DNA of 64,000 nucleotides from Erysipelotrichales bacterium (GCA_910576855.1 CAJTJP010000003.1:62001-126000), one strand, 5' to 3'; counted from the first letter of the stretch, positions 9,264 through 18,169 are shown. The notes: a model not told the origin generated them from the letters alone. Numbers and translations are program-made.

Positions 9264-10139
9264 TTAAGCAACGACATCCCAAGGTACCGGTACAAGCGGT
9301 GTATAGCTGCCTGCCCAGATACCGAAGATTGCACCTACGATACCGATAACCAAGAATAAACCGATTAGTTTAACAGGAGTGAATCCTTTTTTCTTGATTA
9401 AAACATAGCACATTAATGTGAACAGTAACGGAATCAAGCATGGTAATACCTTATTCAAATAATCCTGTACAACGATAGGATTCTCACCGTTAGGGATAGA
9501 GACACCAAGCTTTGCGCCTGCACCCATATTAGAGATTAATGCACCGATAACGAATACACCCAATACAGAAGCTGCATGAGTGATTTCCTTCGCGTAAGCG
9601 GTCATCATAGTTACTGCCTTAGTACCCATGTTATAAGACCAGTACATCAAGCCGTAACGAAGTGCCATTTCGCAACCGAATGCGATAACGAAGTAAAGAA
9701 TAGGTCCTAACAAGCTACCTTCGATAGCCATGTTAGCTGTCATACCGGCAATGATAGGAATTAATGTCATCCAGAATAATGCATCACCGATACCGCCTAA
9801 CGGAGCGGCAGTAGATACACGTACTGAACGAATTGTTTGGATATCCACTTTCTGCTGTTCCATAGACAATACCATACCCATAACGAATGTTACGGCGAAT
9901 GGATGAGTGTTTAAGAAGTCCATGTTATGAGTCATGGATGTAGCTAAGTCTTCTTTGTTTGTATGAATTTTCTGAAGACCCGGCAACATTGACCATAACC
10001 AACCTGCAGACTGCATACGCTCATAGTTGAACGCAGCCTGTAGCTGGCAAGAACGCCAAACCATTTTGTTTAAGGTTTTATTGTCAAGTCTAGCGGCAGG
10101 CGTTGTATCTTTATAAGTTGTAAATTCATTAGATGCCAT
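9264..10139 (-). CDS. PTS mannose-family IID component
   Basis: Membrane subunit of a mannose/fructose/sorbose-type phosphotransferase permease, which forms the sugar channel with IIC. At 291 residues it matches the usual IID length. Family features include the LNKMVWRSCQLQAAFNYERM stretch near the N-terminus, the AAPLGGIGDALFW loop near residue 110, and four or more membrane segments in the C-terminal half. It overlaps the end of IIC by 11 nt, so coupling is tight. Substrate is inferred from the nearby agaS gene to be an amino sugar, most likely N-acetylgalactosamine or galactosamine. Confidence 0.95.
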   Translation of the reverse strand: MASNEFTTYKDTTPAARLDNKTLNKMVWRSCQLQAAFNYERMQSAGWLWSMLPGLQKIHTNKEDLATSMTHNMDFLNTHPFAVTFVMGMVLSMEQQKVDIQTIRSVRVSTAAPLGGIGDALFWMTLIPIIAGMTANMAIEGSLLGPILYFVIAFGCEMALRYGLMYWSYNMGTKAVTMMTAYAKEITHAASVLGVFVIGALISNMGAGAKLGVSIPNGENPIVVQDYLNKVLPCLIPLLFTLMCYVLIKKKGFTPVKLIGLFLVIGIVGAIFGIWAGSYTPLVPVPWDVVA

Positions 10140-10926
10140 CGCTCATACCTCCGTTTCCTGCATTTTTGCTCATAGAGCTTAATTTGAAGTCGATAACTGC
10201 CAACATGATACCGATAAATGCGATCAGAATCAAAGTAGCAGATGCAGTAGCCTCGATATTACCGATAACTAATGCCAGTGCGAAACCTGAAAGCAGGTAT
10301 CCCCACATATCGTTTGCGAACATAATTTTCAATAAGATACCGAAACCTACGAAACGCATCATTAATCCGGCCATAGATAAGCCACCCATCAACCAGCTTG
10401 CATTGTCGCTCAAGTTCTGAAGTGTATCCGCCATTGCAGTACCACCTGTGTAGGCAAGAACTGCGATAACTGCGAATAAAGAACCTAAGATTAACATCGA
10501 AATGTTCAATACATTTGTAATTCCTCTTGGGTTCGCTTCCTCAGCTGCCTTGTCAGCCTTAGCCATTAAGCCTGACATAATAGTAAATGTTAATGTTACT
10601 ACATACTGACCGAAAGTCGCGAAAATCATACAAGCACCAAGTGCTGCGTTTGTATCCATATTTGCCTTTACAGCAAAGACCATGGCTACGATACCGCCAA
10701 GTACGGCGTTAGGTGGCTGAGCACCACCGACAGGCATGTTACCAACCATCATCAGCTCATAAGCACCACCGACTGCTAAGCCGGTTTCCATATCACCTAA
10801 GATGATACCGATAATCGGACAAGCAATGATAGGACGGTAAACAATTTCTGTTAATGAGAACTGGTCAATCGCGAAGAAGAATGTAAGGATTGCCAGTAAC
10901 ACACATTCAACAATATTGAAATCCAT
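10129..10926 (-). CDS. PTS mannose-family IIC component
   Basis: Polytopic permease subunit, 265 residues, the usual length for IIC-man. It has the characteristic RPIIACPIIGIILGDMETG and GNMPVGGAQPPNAVLGGIVA stretches near residues 32-85. It lies between IIB (38 nt upstream) and IID (11-nt overlap) in one transcription unit. The C-terminus is Gly/Ser/Asn-rich. It works with IIB, IID and the IIA encoded at 13608-14036 to import and phosphorylate sugar. Confidence 0.95.
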   Translation of the reverse strand: MDFNIVECVLLAILTFFFAIDQFSLTEIVYRPIIACPIIGIILGDMETGLAVGGAYELMMVGNMPVGGAQPPNAVLGGIVAMVFAVKANMDTNAALGACMIFATFGQYVVTLTFTIMSGLMAKADKAAEEANPRGITNVLNISMLILGSLFAVIAVLAYTGGTAMADTLQNLSDNASWLMGGLSMAGLMMRFVGFGILLKIMFANDMWGYLLSGFALALVIGNIEATASATLILIAFIGIMLAVIDFKLSSMSKNAGNGGMSDGI

Positions 10927-10964
10927 AAATTTGTTTCTCCTTTCCTAAGAATAAAATTTTGATA

Positions 10965-11441
10965 TTACTTAAACAGTTTGTCAACAGGCTCTGCTGCAAT
11001 ATCGGGAACACGTCTGATTTCCAATTCTACACCGAGATCCTGCAATTTCTTGAAACATGCGACATCGTCGTCATTTACCGCAACACTTGTTGCAACCTGA
11101 CGTTTGCCCTCTGCCATATGCATGTTTCCGATATTGACTTTTTTAATTGGTACTCCGCCTTCTACAAGACGTAAAACATCTTGCGGACAATCGCAGATAA
11201 TCGCAATGTGCTGCTGCGGGGAAGCCTTGCTGATAATTGCACAAGTTTTTTCGATAGTGAAGAAACGAGTCTGTGCATAAGCAGGTGCTGCCATGTTCAT
11301 TAAGCCTTGGCGCATTTCATTTCCTGCAACTTCATCGTTAGCTACCAACAATAAGTTAGCGCCGACAGAACCGCACCATTGTGTTGCTACCTGACCGTGA
11401 ATCAGACGAGCATCAATTCTTGTTAAAACAATATCTGGCAT
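10965..11441 (-). CDS. PTS mannose-family IIB component
   Basis: Cytoplasmic phosphocarrier, 158 residues. The active-site His is His15 in RIDARLIHGQVATQW, the family signature. It takes phosphate from IIA and passes it to the sugar in IIC/IID. First gene of the IIB-IIC-IID operon; the ATG follows GAAAGGAGAGAGAG. Regulation is probably by the divergent AraC-type protein, because a direct repeat sits just upstream of the predicted -10 box (11518-11578). Confidence 0.95.
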   Translation of the reverse strand: MPDIVLTRIDARLIHGQVATQWCGSVGANLLLVANDEVAGNEMRQGLMNMAAPAYAQTRFFTIEKTCAIISKASPQQHIAIICDCPQDVLRLVEGGVPIKKVNIGNMHMAEGKRQVATSVAVNDDDVACFKKLQDLGVELEIRRVPDIAAEPVDKLFK

Positions 11442-11517
11442 TTCTCTCTCTCCTTTCTGCCGTAAATGAACTTAGATTGTGAGTCGCCCCATACGTAACC
11501 CCTTTCAGTTCATTGCT

Positions 11518-11578
11518 ATTCTATGACAATTTTTTCTGATTTTCTTTACACTTTTTACGATTGAATTTGCACTTTTTA
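11518..11578 (-). promoter_or_regulatory. PTS operon promoter with AraC-type direct repeats
   Basis: A TAGAAT -10 box (minus strand) lies at 11518-11523 with no good -35. Immediately upstream are two direct copies of TTT(A/G)CACTTTTTA on the plus strand at 11545-11557 and 11566-11578, exactly 21 nt apart and so on one helix face. That is the geometry of AraC-family half-sites overlapping -35, and the neighbouring gene encodes an AraC-type regulator. Activation by it is inferred. Confidence 0.55.
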
Positions 11579-11788
11579 GTATATTTGCCTATTTTTATTT
11601 TGCAAAATTCGCTAAAAAACAATTATATACTAACTGCAGTAAAATATATACATGTGAGAAAATTATGCCTAAAAAAATAATAAATTTTCTTATTTCCACT
11701 TATAGAAAAGGATAAAAACTAATCTGAAATACTGTGGATTTATAGCATTACAACTGATAAGGGCACTGAAATCATTAAAACAAAGTAT

Positions 11789-11817
11789 TTGCATTTTTAT
11801 CTGACTTTGCATATAAT
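11789..11817 (+). promoter_or_regulatory. Promoter of the AraC-type regulator gene
   Basis: TTGCAT at 11789-11794, a 17-nt spacer, then TATAAT at 11812-11817. The ATG of the regulator is 86 nt downstream. Confidence 0.7.
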
Positions 11818-11903
11818 AAAGCTATCAAAAACACAAACTGTATCACTGTATATAAAACAAGGCGCATCAAGCAATTGAAACAGTTTTAAAGAGAGGTGAA
11901 AGC

Positions 11904-13076
11904 ATGTTCAATAAAACTACAAGCTACATATTCTCACGTTACGGTGAAATCATCAGTGATCTGACGAAAAAGCAATCCTCAAAGCTAAGCAGCACCGCGT
12001 ATCGAATCAAGGACAAAAGCATCGACAGCTTTCATATATATAATCAGGATGCTTATGTAAAAGTACTCTCAGGGATTGTCATGCTGGTAGTTTCTGTTGA
12101 TGAGGATGACAGGGAGTATGAAAAGTTTGTCATTCATCGAGTCATAAAAATTAAGGCGGGAGTAAAATTTAATTTCATCTCTATATCCTCAAGCTCCAGA
12201 ATTGATTTGTCCTGCGACAACAAAACAAAAAAGGTTACGGTTCCGCTGAAGCAAAAGCACCCGATTGAATATGAACCTTTGGTACAAGCTTTTCAGGTAA
12301 AGGAAATCTATGCTTATTATTATCAGGTACGTAACCGCAACTATACCTTCCCCGGTGAAAAACATAATTTTTGGGAATTAACCTTTATTGACAACGGTTC
12401 ATTAATGACAAGTGTTGATAATGAGGAGTATCAATTAAATGAGATGGATTTAATTCTATACGCGCCCAATCAATATCATACCCAAAGCAATCATGCCGAT
12501 CAGTCCTGCTCCTATTTAACGATTCTGTTCGATATGGATTTAAAGGATGATTTCTTGATTACGAATCGTGTTTACCATGCACATCGTGAAATTCATCGCG
12601 CCTTAAATGATTTTATAAAGGTTTCCAATAACGGTATGCTGTATGATAATGAATTGATGCTCTGTTATTTAAAGGAATTGATTATCCGTGTTCTGCAATA
12701 TGATTTCCTCGATGCTTCCCCTGTTGCCTCCTCTCCGATGCAGCAGAAATTTGAAAATGAGCTTCTAAACGAAATCATCATCTTTATCAATGATAAGATT
12801 TATGAATCGATTACGATTGAAGATATCTGCGTTAAGTTTTCAATTTCACGCTCCAGTCTGCAGACATTGTTCAAAAATAATCTGAATGTAGCGCCGAAGC
12901 AATATATCAGTAATTTAAAGCTTGCCAAAAGTAAGCTGCTGATTAAGGAAAGCATTTATACCATCAGTGAAATATCCTCAATGCTGGGATTCACAAGCAT
13001 TCATTACTTCTCACGAAAATTTAAGCAGGTATTCGGCATCACTCCGAGCGACTATGCAAAAACCATATACAATTAA
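11904..13076 (+). CDS. AraC-family transcriptional regulator, 390 aa
   Basis: The N-terminal half contains a cupin-like sensing domain (around residues 140-215, with EKHNFWELTFIDNG and YAPNQYHTQSNH). The C-terminal 100 residues form a double helix-turn-helix: first HTH around TIEDICVKFSISRSSLQTLF, second around SEISSMLGFTSIHYFSRKFK, ending with the typical FGITPSDYAKT. About 130 residues precede the cupin and are not recognised. The gene is divergent from PTS IIB and sits between the two halves of the PTS locus, so it is the likely regulator of both, probably responding to the imported amino sugar. GAGAGGTGAAAGC provides the ribosome binding site. Confidence 0.92.
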   Translation: MFNKTTSYIFSRYGEIISDLTKKQSSKLSSTAYRIKDKSIDSFHIYNQDAYVKVLSGIVMLVVSVDEDDREYEKFVIHRVIKIKAGVKFNFISISSSSRIDLSCDNKTKKVTVPLKQKHPIEYEPLVQAFQVKEIYAYYYQVRNRNYTFPGEKHNFWELTFIDNGSLMTSVDNEEYQLNEMDLILYAPNQYHTQSNHADQSCSYLTILFDMDLKDDFLITNRVYHAHREIHRALNDFIKVSNNGMLYDNELMLCYLKELIIRVLQYDFLDASPVASSPMQQKFENELLNEIIIFINDKIYESITIEDICVKFSISRSSLQTLFKNNLNVAPKQYISNLKLAKSKLLIKESIYTISEISSMLGFTSIHYFSRKFKQVFGITPSDYAKTIYN

Positions 13077-13105
13077 GCAGCTACTAAAAACAGAAGCTGC
13101 TTTTT
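13075..13105 (+). terminator. Terminator of the AraC-type gene
   Basis: Stem AAGCAGC (13075-13081) / GCTGCTT (13096-13102) followed by TTT. The stem starts inside the stop codon region. Confidence 0.8.
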
Positions 13106-13256
13106 GTTCCTTCATTTTAGCAAACCTATCATTTTAAACCATGCACTCCAAGGCTCTTAGCTGCCAAGCAATCCCTATATTATTATCAAATTGCTCCCAA
13201 CAAGCTATAAATCAATCATTTCATCATATTGCCCTTTCTTCGAATCGTTGATAATC

Positions 13257-13302
13257 AAAAAAAGACAGAAGCAGGCTGATTTCTCATTCCTGAATCTGTC
13301 TT
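13257..13302 (-). terminator. Terminator of the agaS-IIA-yajC operon
   Basis: On the minus strand AAGACAGATTCAGG pairs with the CCTG-TTCTGTCTT arm and is followed by seven T. It stands between YajC and the convergent AraC-type gene. Confidence 0.8.
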
Positions 13303-13311
13303 ATCGTTGAA

Positions 13312-13593
13312 TTATTCAACTAAGGCTGAAATCGCAAAGCGATTTACTTCCATTACTACTCCTTTAGCGACCTCTACCTTAAGAAACTCACCGTCGATAC
13401 TTACGATTTTTCCTACGATACCGGCAAACATTACCTTTTTGCCAACCTTGATGCCTTCAGTCAACGTAATGATTTCCTGTCTTTTTCTTTTCATCATACG
13501 TGCTGACATCGCATAATAGATAATTGCGAATATCACGATCAAGGCTGTGACAGTAATACAGCACCATAGGATTACGTTCCACTCAATAGTCAT
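13312..13593 (-). CDS. yajC: YajC-family membrane protein in the PTS locus
   Basis: 93 residues: one N-terminal membrane helix (about 8-28) and a YajC-type cytoplasmic beta domain with the family pattern LTEGIKVGKKVMFAGIVGKI. YajC is an accessory subunit of the Sec translocon, but a copy inside mannose-family PTS operons for host glycans is known from streptococcal hyaluronan loci, and this copy is likewise the last gene of an agaS-IIA-yajC unit. Whether it assists permease assembly or is a specialised paralogue cannot be told from sequence. It starts 14 nt after the IIA gene. Confidence 0.85.
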   Translation of the reverse strand: MTIEWNVILWCCITVTALIVIFAIIYYAMSARMMKRKRQEIITLTEGIKVGKKVMFAGIVGKIVSIDGEFLKVEVAKGVVMEVNRFAISALVE

Positions 13594-13607
13594 TGATAAT
13601 TACCTTT

Positions 13608-14036
13608 CTAAATACCGTCTTCACTTGTTTCCTGAACAACCGGTTTAAATTCATAGCGCAGGATTTGATCCTTGCCTGTATTGACTGCAGCCTCAGCTAA
13701 ATCCTTTGCCGTAGCGTCAGTCATGAATTTACGTGTCATGGAAATTTCAACAAGCATCGGCAGATTGCTGCCGCCGACTACCTCGACATTACCTCTCGGA
13801 AAGCCGACCTCTACCGCTGTCTTAAACGGAGAACCGCCTACCAAATCAGATAATACAAGAATACCTTCGCAATCCTTTAAAGCGTCCATTGCCTTATTCA
13901 AATCATCTCGAAGCTCATCTACTTCCTTTGTGAAGTCTACATACTGATAGTTTTCCTGCTCTCCGGCGATTAAATTCAAAGAGCTTGTTAAGCCGGAACC
14001 GAAGTTCCCATGTCCTGTAACAATTAGTCCGATCAT
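13608..14036 (-). CDS. PTS mannose-family IIA component
   Basis: Small cytoplasmic phosphocarrier, 142 residues, in its family's normal range. Phosphorylated His is His9 in MIGLIVTGHGNFG. It receives phosphate from HPr and passes it to IIB (10965-11441). Unusually it is in a different transcription unit from IIB-IIC-IID, together with agaS and yajC, with the AraC-type gene between. RBS AAAGGAGAAAAG. Confidence 0.95.
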   Translation of the reverse strand: MIGLIVTGHGNFGSGLTSSLNLIAGEQENYQYVDFTKEVDELRDDLNKAMDALKDCEGILVLSDLVGGSPFKTAVEVGFPRGNVEVVGGSNLPMLVEISMTRKFMTDATAKDLAEAAVNTGKDQILRYEFKPVVQETSEDGI

Positions 14037-14080
14037 TTTCTTTTCTCCTTTTTAATTATATTGAATCATAAGCCTTCTTA

Positions 14081-15262
14081 TTAAGCTTCTTTTTTATAAG
14101 GATATAAGATTACACCCTTAACGACACGATTTACCTCACCGGTAGGGCATGGATTATCCGGTGTAATATCATAGGATAAAGACTTGAACAATGCTAATGT
14201 CTGTGCAAATAAAATGTATTCAAATGCCAAATACATATTATCATGCGCATCCTTATTGCCGTAAACAAACAGATAATCAGCCAAGCCCTCTAATTCCGGA
14301 TATGCCTGAGATGCAACGATAGCAATCTTATTGCCCTTACGCTGTCCGCTCATTTCCTTCAGCAAATCAACCTCATATTGGCGAGAATATGCGTTATCAG
14401 AAATATATACAACAGTTAATGTGTTGTCATCGATAATAGACTTAGGTCCGTGACGGAAGCCCAACGGTGTATCATACATTGTGCATACTTTACCGGCAGT
14501 AAGCTCCAACATCTTTAATGCAGATTCCTGTGCCATACCCTTTAATGCATTTGCACCTAAGTATACGATACGATTGAAATTATATTCCTCAGCGATGTTC
14601 TTGCAGACATCCCAGCTATTTTCAAGGAATGCTTCGGAACACTCAATAATATCATTTAATTCTGCTGCTGCAGCATCAATACGATCCAAAGAGAAGCACA
14701 GCAATGTAGCTAACATCATATTAGAATATGAGGAAGTCATCGCAAAGCTTTGATCATGTGTTTCATCAGTTAAATTGATCGCATAAGCGTTGCTTCTTGT
14801 TTCGGCAGCTTTAGATAATGCACCGTTTTTATTGCAGGTTACAAATAAATGATACAGATTCTCACCGCATACCTCATCAGCAACATCAACTGCACCGACA
14901 GATTCCGGAGAGTTTCCGCTGCGACCGAAAGAAATCAAAAGTGTCGGTTTTGTCTGAGATAAATAATTTTCCGGAGTTGCGACTAAGTCTGTAGTACCAT
15001 AGGATTTTGCCTTAAAGTTTGTTACCTTGTTCAAATAAGAAAACAAAGCATTACCGACAAATTCACTTGTTCCGGCACCCGTTAAAATGATATCATAATC
15101 ATCGTTATCCACTACATTAGCGATAAAAGCCTTCAGTTCATCCTTCTGCGCTTTGATCTGTGCAATGGTCTTTTTCCATGTTGCAGGCTGCTGGTGAATT
15201 TCTGTAGCGGTAAATACACCCTTTAGATTTTCCCACTCTGCTTTTTCTTTACCAAAAATCAT
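14081..15262 (-). CDS. agaS: AgaS-type SIS-domain sugar isomerase/deaminase
   Basis: 393 residues with two sugar-isomerase (SIS) domains: ILTGAGTSEFVGNAL around residue 60 with LLISFGRSGNSPES around 105, and RIVYLGANALKGMAQESALK in the second half with GFRHGPKS around 265. AgaS proteins act on galactosamine-6-phosphate (deamination/isomerisation) in the N-acetylgalactosamine/galactosamine pathway; GlmS-like aldose-ketose isomerase activity is the alternative. It is the first gene of the agaS-IIA-yajC operon. Its place beside a mannose-family PTS supports amino-sugar catabolism. No deacetylase (agaA/nagA) or tagatose-phosphate kinase/aldolase gene is in the window. Confidence 0.88.
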   Translation of the reverse strand: MIFGKEKAEWENLKGVFTATEIHQQPATWKKTIAQIKAQKDELKAFIANVVDNDDYDIILTGAGTSEFVGNALFSYLNKVTNFKAKSYGTTDLVATPENYLSQTKPTLLISFGRSGNSPESVGAVDVADEVCGENLYHLFVTCNKNGALSKAAETRSNAYAINLTDETHDQSFAMTSSYSNMMLATLLCFSLDRIDAAAAELNDIIECSEAFLENSWDVCKNIAEEYNFNRIVYLGANALKGMAQESALKMLELTAGKVCTMYDTPLGFRHGPKSIIDDNTLTVVYISDNAYSRQYEVDLLKEMSGQRKGNKIAIVASQAYPELEGLADYLFVYGNKDAHDNMYLAFEYILFAQTLALFKSLSYDITPDNPCPTGEVNRVVKGVILYPYKKEA

Positions 15263-15313
15263 TTTCTTTTATCTCCTTTTCTATGGATTTTATATCCATT
15301 TTTTCACACGTTC

Positions 15314-15342
15314 ATGATATCATAAGTTGCGCAAAAAAACAA
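15314..15342 (-). promoter_or_regulatory. Predicted agaS operon promoter
   Basis: Minus strand: TTGTTT (15337-15342), 17-nt spacer, TATCAT (15314-15319). An AGTGCAAAT sequence resembling the half-sites at the PTS promoter lies about 25 nt further upstream, on the plus strand near 15367. Confidence 0.5.
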
Positions 15343-15403
15343 TGTCGCAGGACAATCTTGTTAATTAGTGCAAATATTTTAATAATAAATCTACTCATTT
15401 TCC

Positions 15404-15432
15404 TAGACGGATATGAAAAATCCATATATAAT
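15404..15432 (+). promoter_or_regulatory. Promoter of the 201-residue membrane protein gene
   Basis: TAGACG at 15404-15409, 17-nt spacer, TATAAT at 15427-15432. The start codon is 22 nt downstream behind a GAGGTG ribosome binding site. Confidence 0.6.
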
Positions 15433-15453
15433 TAAGGACAGAGGTGAAAAACA

Positions 15454-16059
15454 ATGGCAAATAAAAGCTATCAGTACAATAAAGAAAGTGTTTCGGGCAT
15501 CCATATTTATGAGGATGAGAAGGGCAGAAAAATCTATTATCAGCCACGCAGAATGAGGGGCTTTGTGATCAAAGATGAAAATGTAAAGTCCTATCAGGTA
15601 TATGCAAATCGTTTTATGATTCCGGTATTGGCGGGCTTGGTTGCATATATCGCCTTCGGAGAGAGCGGTTTGCCGATTTACGTATGCTTATTGCTGGCAC
15701 TGTTGGTATTCGTAATTCTTCAATATCGTTTTCATAAGGTATTTCTGCCGGCATTGATTCAGATACAGCACTATATTCCGACAAGTAAGCCGAGCATGAC
15801 AGCCGCAATGGCAGAACAAGAAAGCTGGCGCTTATTAAGCAAAGCCATCCTGTATCCGATCTTCGGAATTCTTGTTGTCGTATTATTCTATCAGCGTACA
15901 GGAAACGGCAATATCACGATGGATGCTAAAAACATCGCGTTAATTGGCTTCGGCGCATTGATTCTTATCTTAAGCATTATTTACGGTTTATTCAACCTAA
16001 AGGCTTTCCTTTATCGTCGCTCACATGCCGCAGATACGACACAGCCAAAGGCAAAGTAA
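15454..16059 (+). CDS. Four-helix membrane protein of unknown function, 201 aa
   Basis: Hydrophilic N-terminus (about 50 residues, with KIYYQPRRMRGFVIKDENVK) and then two hydrophobic hairpins: about residues 53-90 and 128-183. The C-terminus is basic. No family recognised. It is divergent from agaS and monocistronic, ending at a strong terminator. Confidence 0.8.
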   Translation: MANKSYQYNKESVSGIHIYEDEKGRKIYYQPRRMRGFVIKDENVKSYQVYANRFMIPVLAGLVAYIAFGESGLPIYVCLLLALLVFVILQYRFHKVFLPALIQIQHYIPTSKPSMTAAMAEQESWRLLSKAILYPIFGILVVVLFYQRTGNGNITMDAKNIALIGFGALILILSIIYGLFNLKAFLYRRSHAADTTQPKAK

Positions 16060-16076
16060 AAGGAAGCATTCTATCG

Positions 16077-16103
16077 GAAGGTCCCTGCGACCTTCTTTTT
16101 TTT
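16077..16103 (+). terminator. Intrinsic terminator
   Basis: GAAGGTC (16077-16083) / GACCTTC (16089-16095) with a 5-nt loop, followed by eight T. Confidence 0.92.
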
Positions 16104-16241
16104 AACGGTTCGTTTTGATTCTCTTGTTTATCAGCCGCCTCTTGTTTATCACCATATAAAAAAGCACCCGCATCGTTTGTATCAAAACCGAAGGTGCACT
16201 TTAGAAAGTAATGCTGTTTCTTTGATCCCATCTTACCGGCA

Positions 16242-17156
16242 TTAAAAGCTTTCATTTAAGAACACGGGTTTTTTCAACATCGCAAAAGCCTCTTTCGGAC
16301 TGTGCGCCTTGCAGTTATATAGCTTGTTGAATAATTCATAGTTATTGATTCTGGCCATTGTCATCGCGCTCTTCTTCGGAATCGTCAGCGGAAACAAGCG
16401 CTCCAGTTTTTCAGACTGCGATACCGTTACGGTAATATCCGGATATCCGTCGGAAATAAAGCGAAGCAGCTTCATCAAAGCTACGGAATCCAAATAAACG
16501 ATTTCACTTACCTTTACTTCAACACTATTTTCACGATAAACCGCATATCCGCATACCTCATGATCCTTATTGCGATATACGCAAATATTACCGTGATCCA
16601 AAACCGATCGCTTTAAAAACAAATCGAAGTAATGCACATCTCTTACATAGCTGCAGTCAAAATGACGGCTGTATTTCCGAAATACCTCCTCAAGCTCACG
16701 CGCTGTTATATGATGTGAGACACCGCTTGTTGTTACCTTATCGAAATAATGGGTATTGATGGTATAGGTTTTAGATTCATAGACTGTTTCAAAACCGAAG
16801 GGCTCGTACAGCTTTGGATTGAATGCTTCAATAAACGTCAAAAGATGATTATGGCTGATTTCATCTAATGCGCTGTTCATCAAATAGTGCATATGACCTC
16901 TGCGTCGATAATCGGGCAGTGTTGCCACACCGAGGATATAAGTACTTTTCAGCTTTCTGCCGCCGAAGGTCGCTATGTGCTCATTCATCTGCAGTGAAGC
17001 GATGATACGATCATCCTGCGGTAAATAAAGGCATTTCCCTTCATCAAAAACATGCTTAAAATAATAGCTTAAATAAGCCTTGCTTTTGGTCGGATATGCA
17101 CTTTTCCATAGTTCATATATTTCAGGTTTATTTTGCCTGACTGCTTCCTTAATCAC
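16242..17156 (-). CDS. GNAT-family N-acetyltransferase (Eis-like), 304 aa
   Basis: The N-terminal GNAT fold has the acetyl-CoA binding motif A in ILGVATLPDYRRRGHMHYLM (about residues 75-94; the R-R-x-G turn). The following IEAFNPKLYEPFGFETVYES stretch is typical of Eis-type acetyltransferases, as is a second C-terminal domain. Substrate unknown. The start is a GTG, with GGATGAG six nt upstream; the small membrane-protein gene ends 11 nt before it, so the two are probably co-transcribed. Confidence 0.85.
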   Translation of the reverse strand: MIKEAVRQNKPEIYELWKSAYPTKSKAYLSYYFKHVFDEGKCLYLPQDDRIIASLQMNEHIATFGGRKLKSTYILGVATLPDYRRRGHMHYLMNSALDEISHNHLLTFIEAFNPKLYEPFGFETVYESKTYTINTHYFDKVTTSGVSHHITARELEEVFRKYSRHFDCSYVRDVHYFDLFLKRSVLDHGNICVYRNKDHEVCGYAVYRENSVEVKVSEIVYLDSVALMKLLRFISDGYPDITVTVSQSEKLERLFPLTIPKKSAMTMARINNYELFNKLYNCKAHSPKEAFAMLKKPVFLNESF

Positions 17157-17167
17157 AATTTCTCATC

Positions 17168-17422
17168 CTATCTATCTTCATCAATTTCGCTTTCCGTATA
17201 CTCTACATCAATGATATCGGAATTCTGTTCACAATGGTTGCTTCCGTAATAAGTAGTTTCCGAATGATAATATCCGCTCTTTTTTCTTCTGTAGTAGGCC
17301 AATAAATTAACGATTGCTGCGGCAATCACCAATATAACGATCAACGGCCACAGAACCGAAAATAAAAGACCGATAATATTAACAATAATCACGAAAATGA
17401 TAAACGCAAATATAAATTCCAT
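17168..17422 (-). CDS. Small membrane protein, 84 aa
   Basis: Two closely spaced or one long hydrophobic stretch (residues about 3-42), a basic YYRRKK stop-transfer, then an acidic tail. No family recognised. ATG preceded by GAGGTTG. First gene of a two-gene unit with the acetyltransferase. Confidence 0.7.
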   Translation of the reverse strand: MEFIFAFIIFVIIVNIIGLLFSVLWPLIVILVIAAAIVNLLAYYRRKKSGYYHSETTYYGSNHCEQNSDIIDVEYTESEIDEDR

Positions 17423-17782
17423 AAGACAACCTCATTTCTTACCTTATTATAATATAAAATGCTGCACTTGGAAATATTAAGTTTGAAAAACAGTCGCAAT
17501 CTTTGACAAAAGATAGTGATATGGATACGGTAAGCAGTCTGATTTTTGCGGAATAACGACTTTCAGCTCATCGTTTATGAAATTGATTTCAATCGGAGAG
17601 TTAATCAGGCTGTTATATACTATTATTTGTATCGCAATACGTGCATCGATTCATAACGATATACCATACAACGCTGTAACAGCGTTCGTTTTAAAATATT
17701 CAGTTTTCATATGCCATCAAAGAAGGCAGCTGCTGTTGCCAGCGGCTGCCTTAATAAGCCGGACCTGTTAGAAACAAGTAAT
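17423..17782. other. Intergenic region with a terminator
   Basis: No convincing gene is present. The only clear structure is a hairpin at 17723-17752 (AAGGCAGC / GCTGCCTT), which would end the Sel1-repeat gene on the minus strand. Confidence 0.6.
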
Positions 17783-18169
17783 TTACTTTATGTTTAACTC
17801 GTTGCATTTTTCCTCTGCTAAGGTATGTCCTTGAGCACGAGCCGCTTTGTACCAGTGAATTGCCACTTCCTGATTCAATTCAGTACCGATTCCTTCTTCG
17901 TACATCACCGCTAAATTATATTGCGCATCTCGATCACCGTGTATTGCCCCTCGTTCAGTCCAATAAAACGCTCGTTCTAAATCTTTTGCAACACCAATAC
18001 CTTCTAAATAAAAATATCCAACCTGACATTCTGCTAACGGATAACTTGTTTCCTCGGCTAATTTCAAATATCCTTGAAAACACAGTTCAAATTGCTTGCT
18101 TTCCCAATACTTTTCGATAAGCCTATTGCAAATATCAAATTCTTCACAGGGTTTATAGTATCCGACCAT
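17783..18169 (-). CDS. Sel1-repeat (TPR-like) protein, 128 aa
   Basis: Two Sel1-like repeats are visible: AECQVGYFYLEGIGVAKDLE followed by RAFYWTERGAIHG, and AQYNLAVMYEEGIGTELNQE followed by VAIHWYKAARAQG. These are protein-interaction helices of the G-x-G-V type. The frame stays open upstream to 18271, but the ATG at 18169 has a strong GGAGGAAAAAACTAC ribosome binding site. No signal peptide. Partner unknown. Confidence 0.8.
   Translation of the reverse strand: MVGYYKPCEEFDICNRLIEKYWESKQFELCFQGYLKLAEETSYPLAECQVGYFYLEGIGVAKDLERAFYWTERGAIHGDRDAQYNLAVMYEEGIGTELNQEVAIHWYKAARAQGHTLAEEKCNELNIK

Noticed and set aside
15992-16255. 87-codon frame after the acetyltransferase gene
   Set aside because: It overlaps the end of the acetyltransferase gene, runs through a strong terminator and into the opposite gene, and has no ribosome binding site.
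17577-17771. 64-codon plus-strand frame in the gap before the Sel1-repeat gene
   Set aside because: No ribosome binding site, no recognisable composition, and it spans the terminator of the convergent gene.
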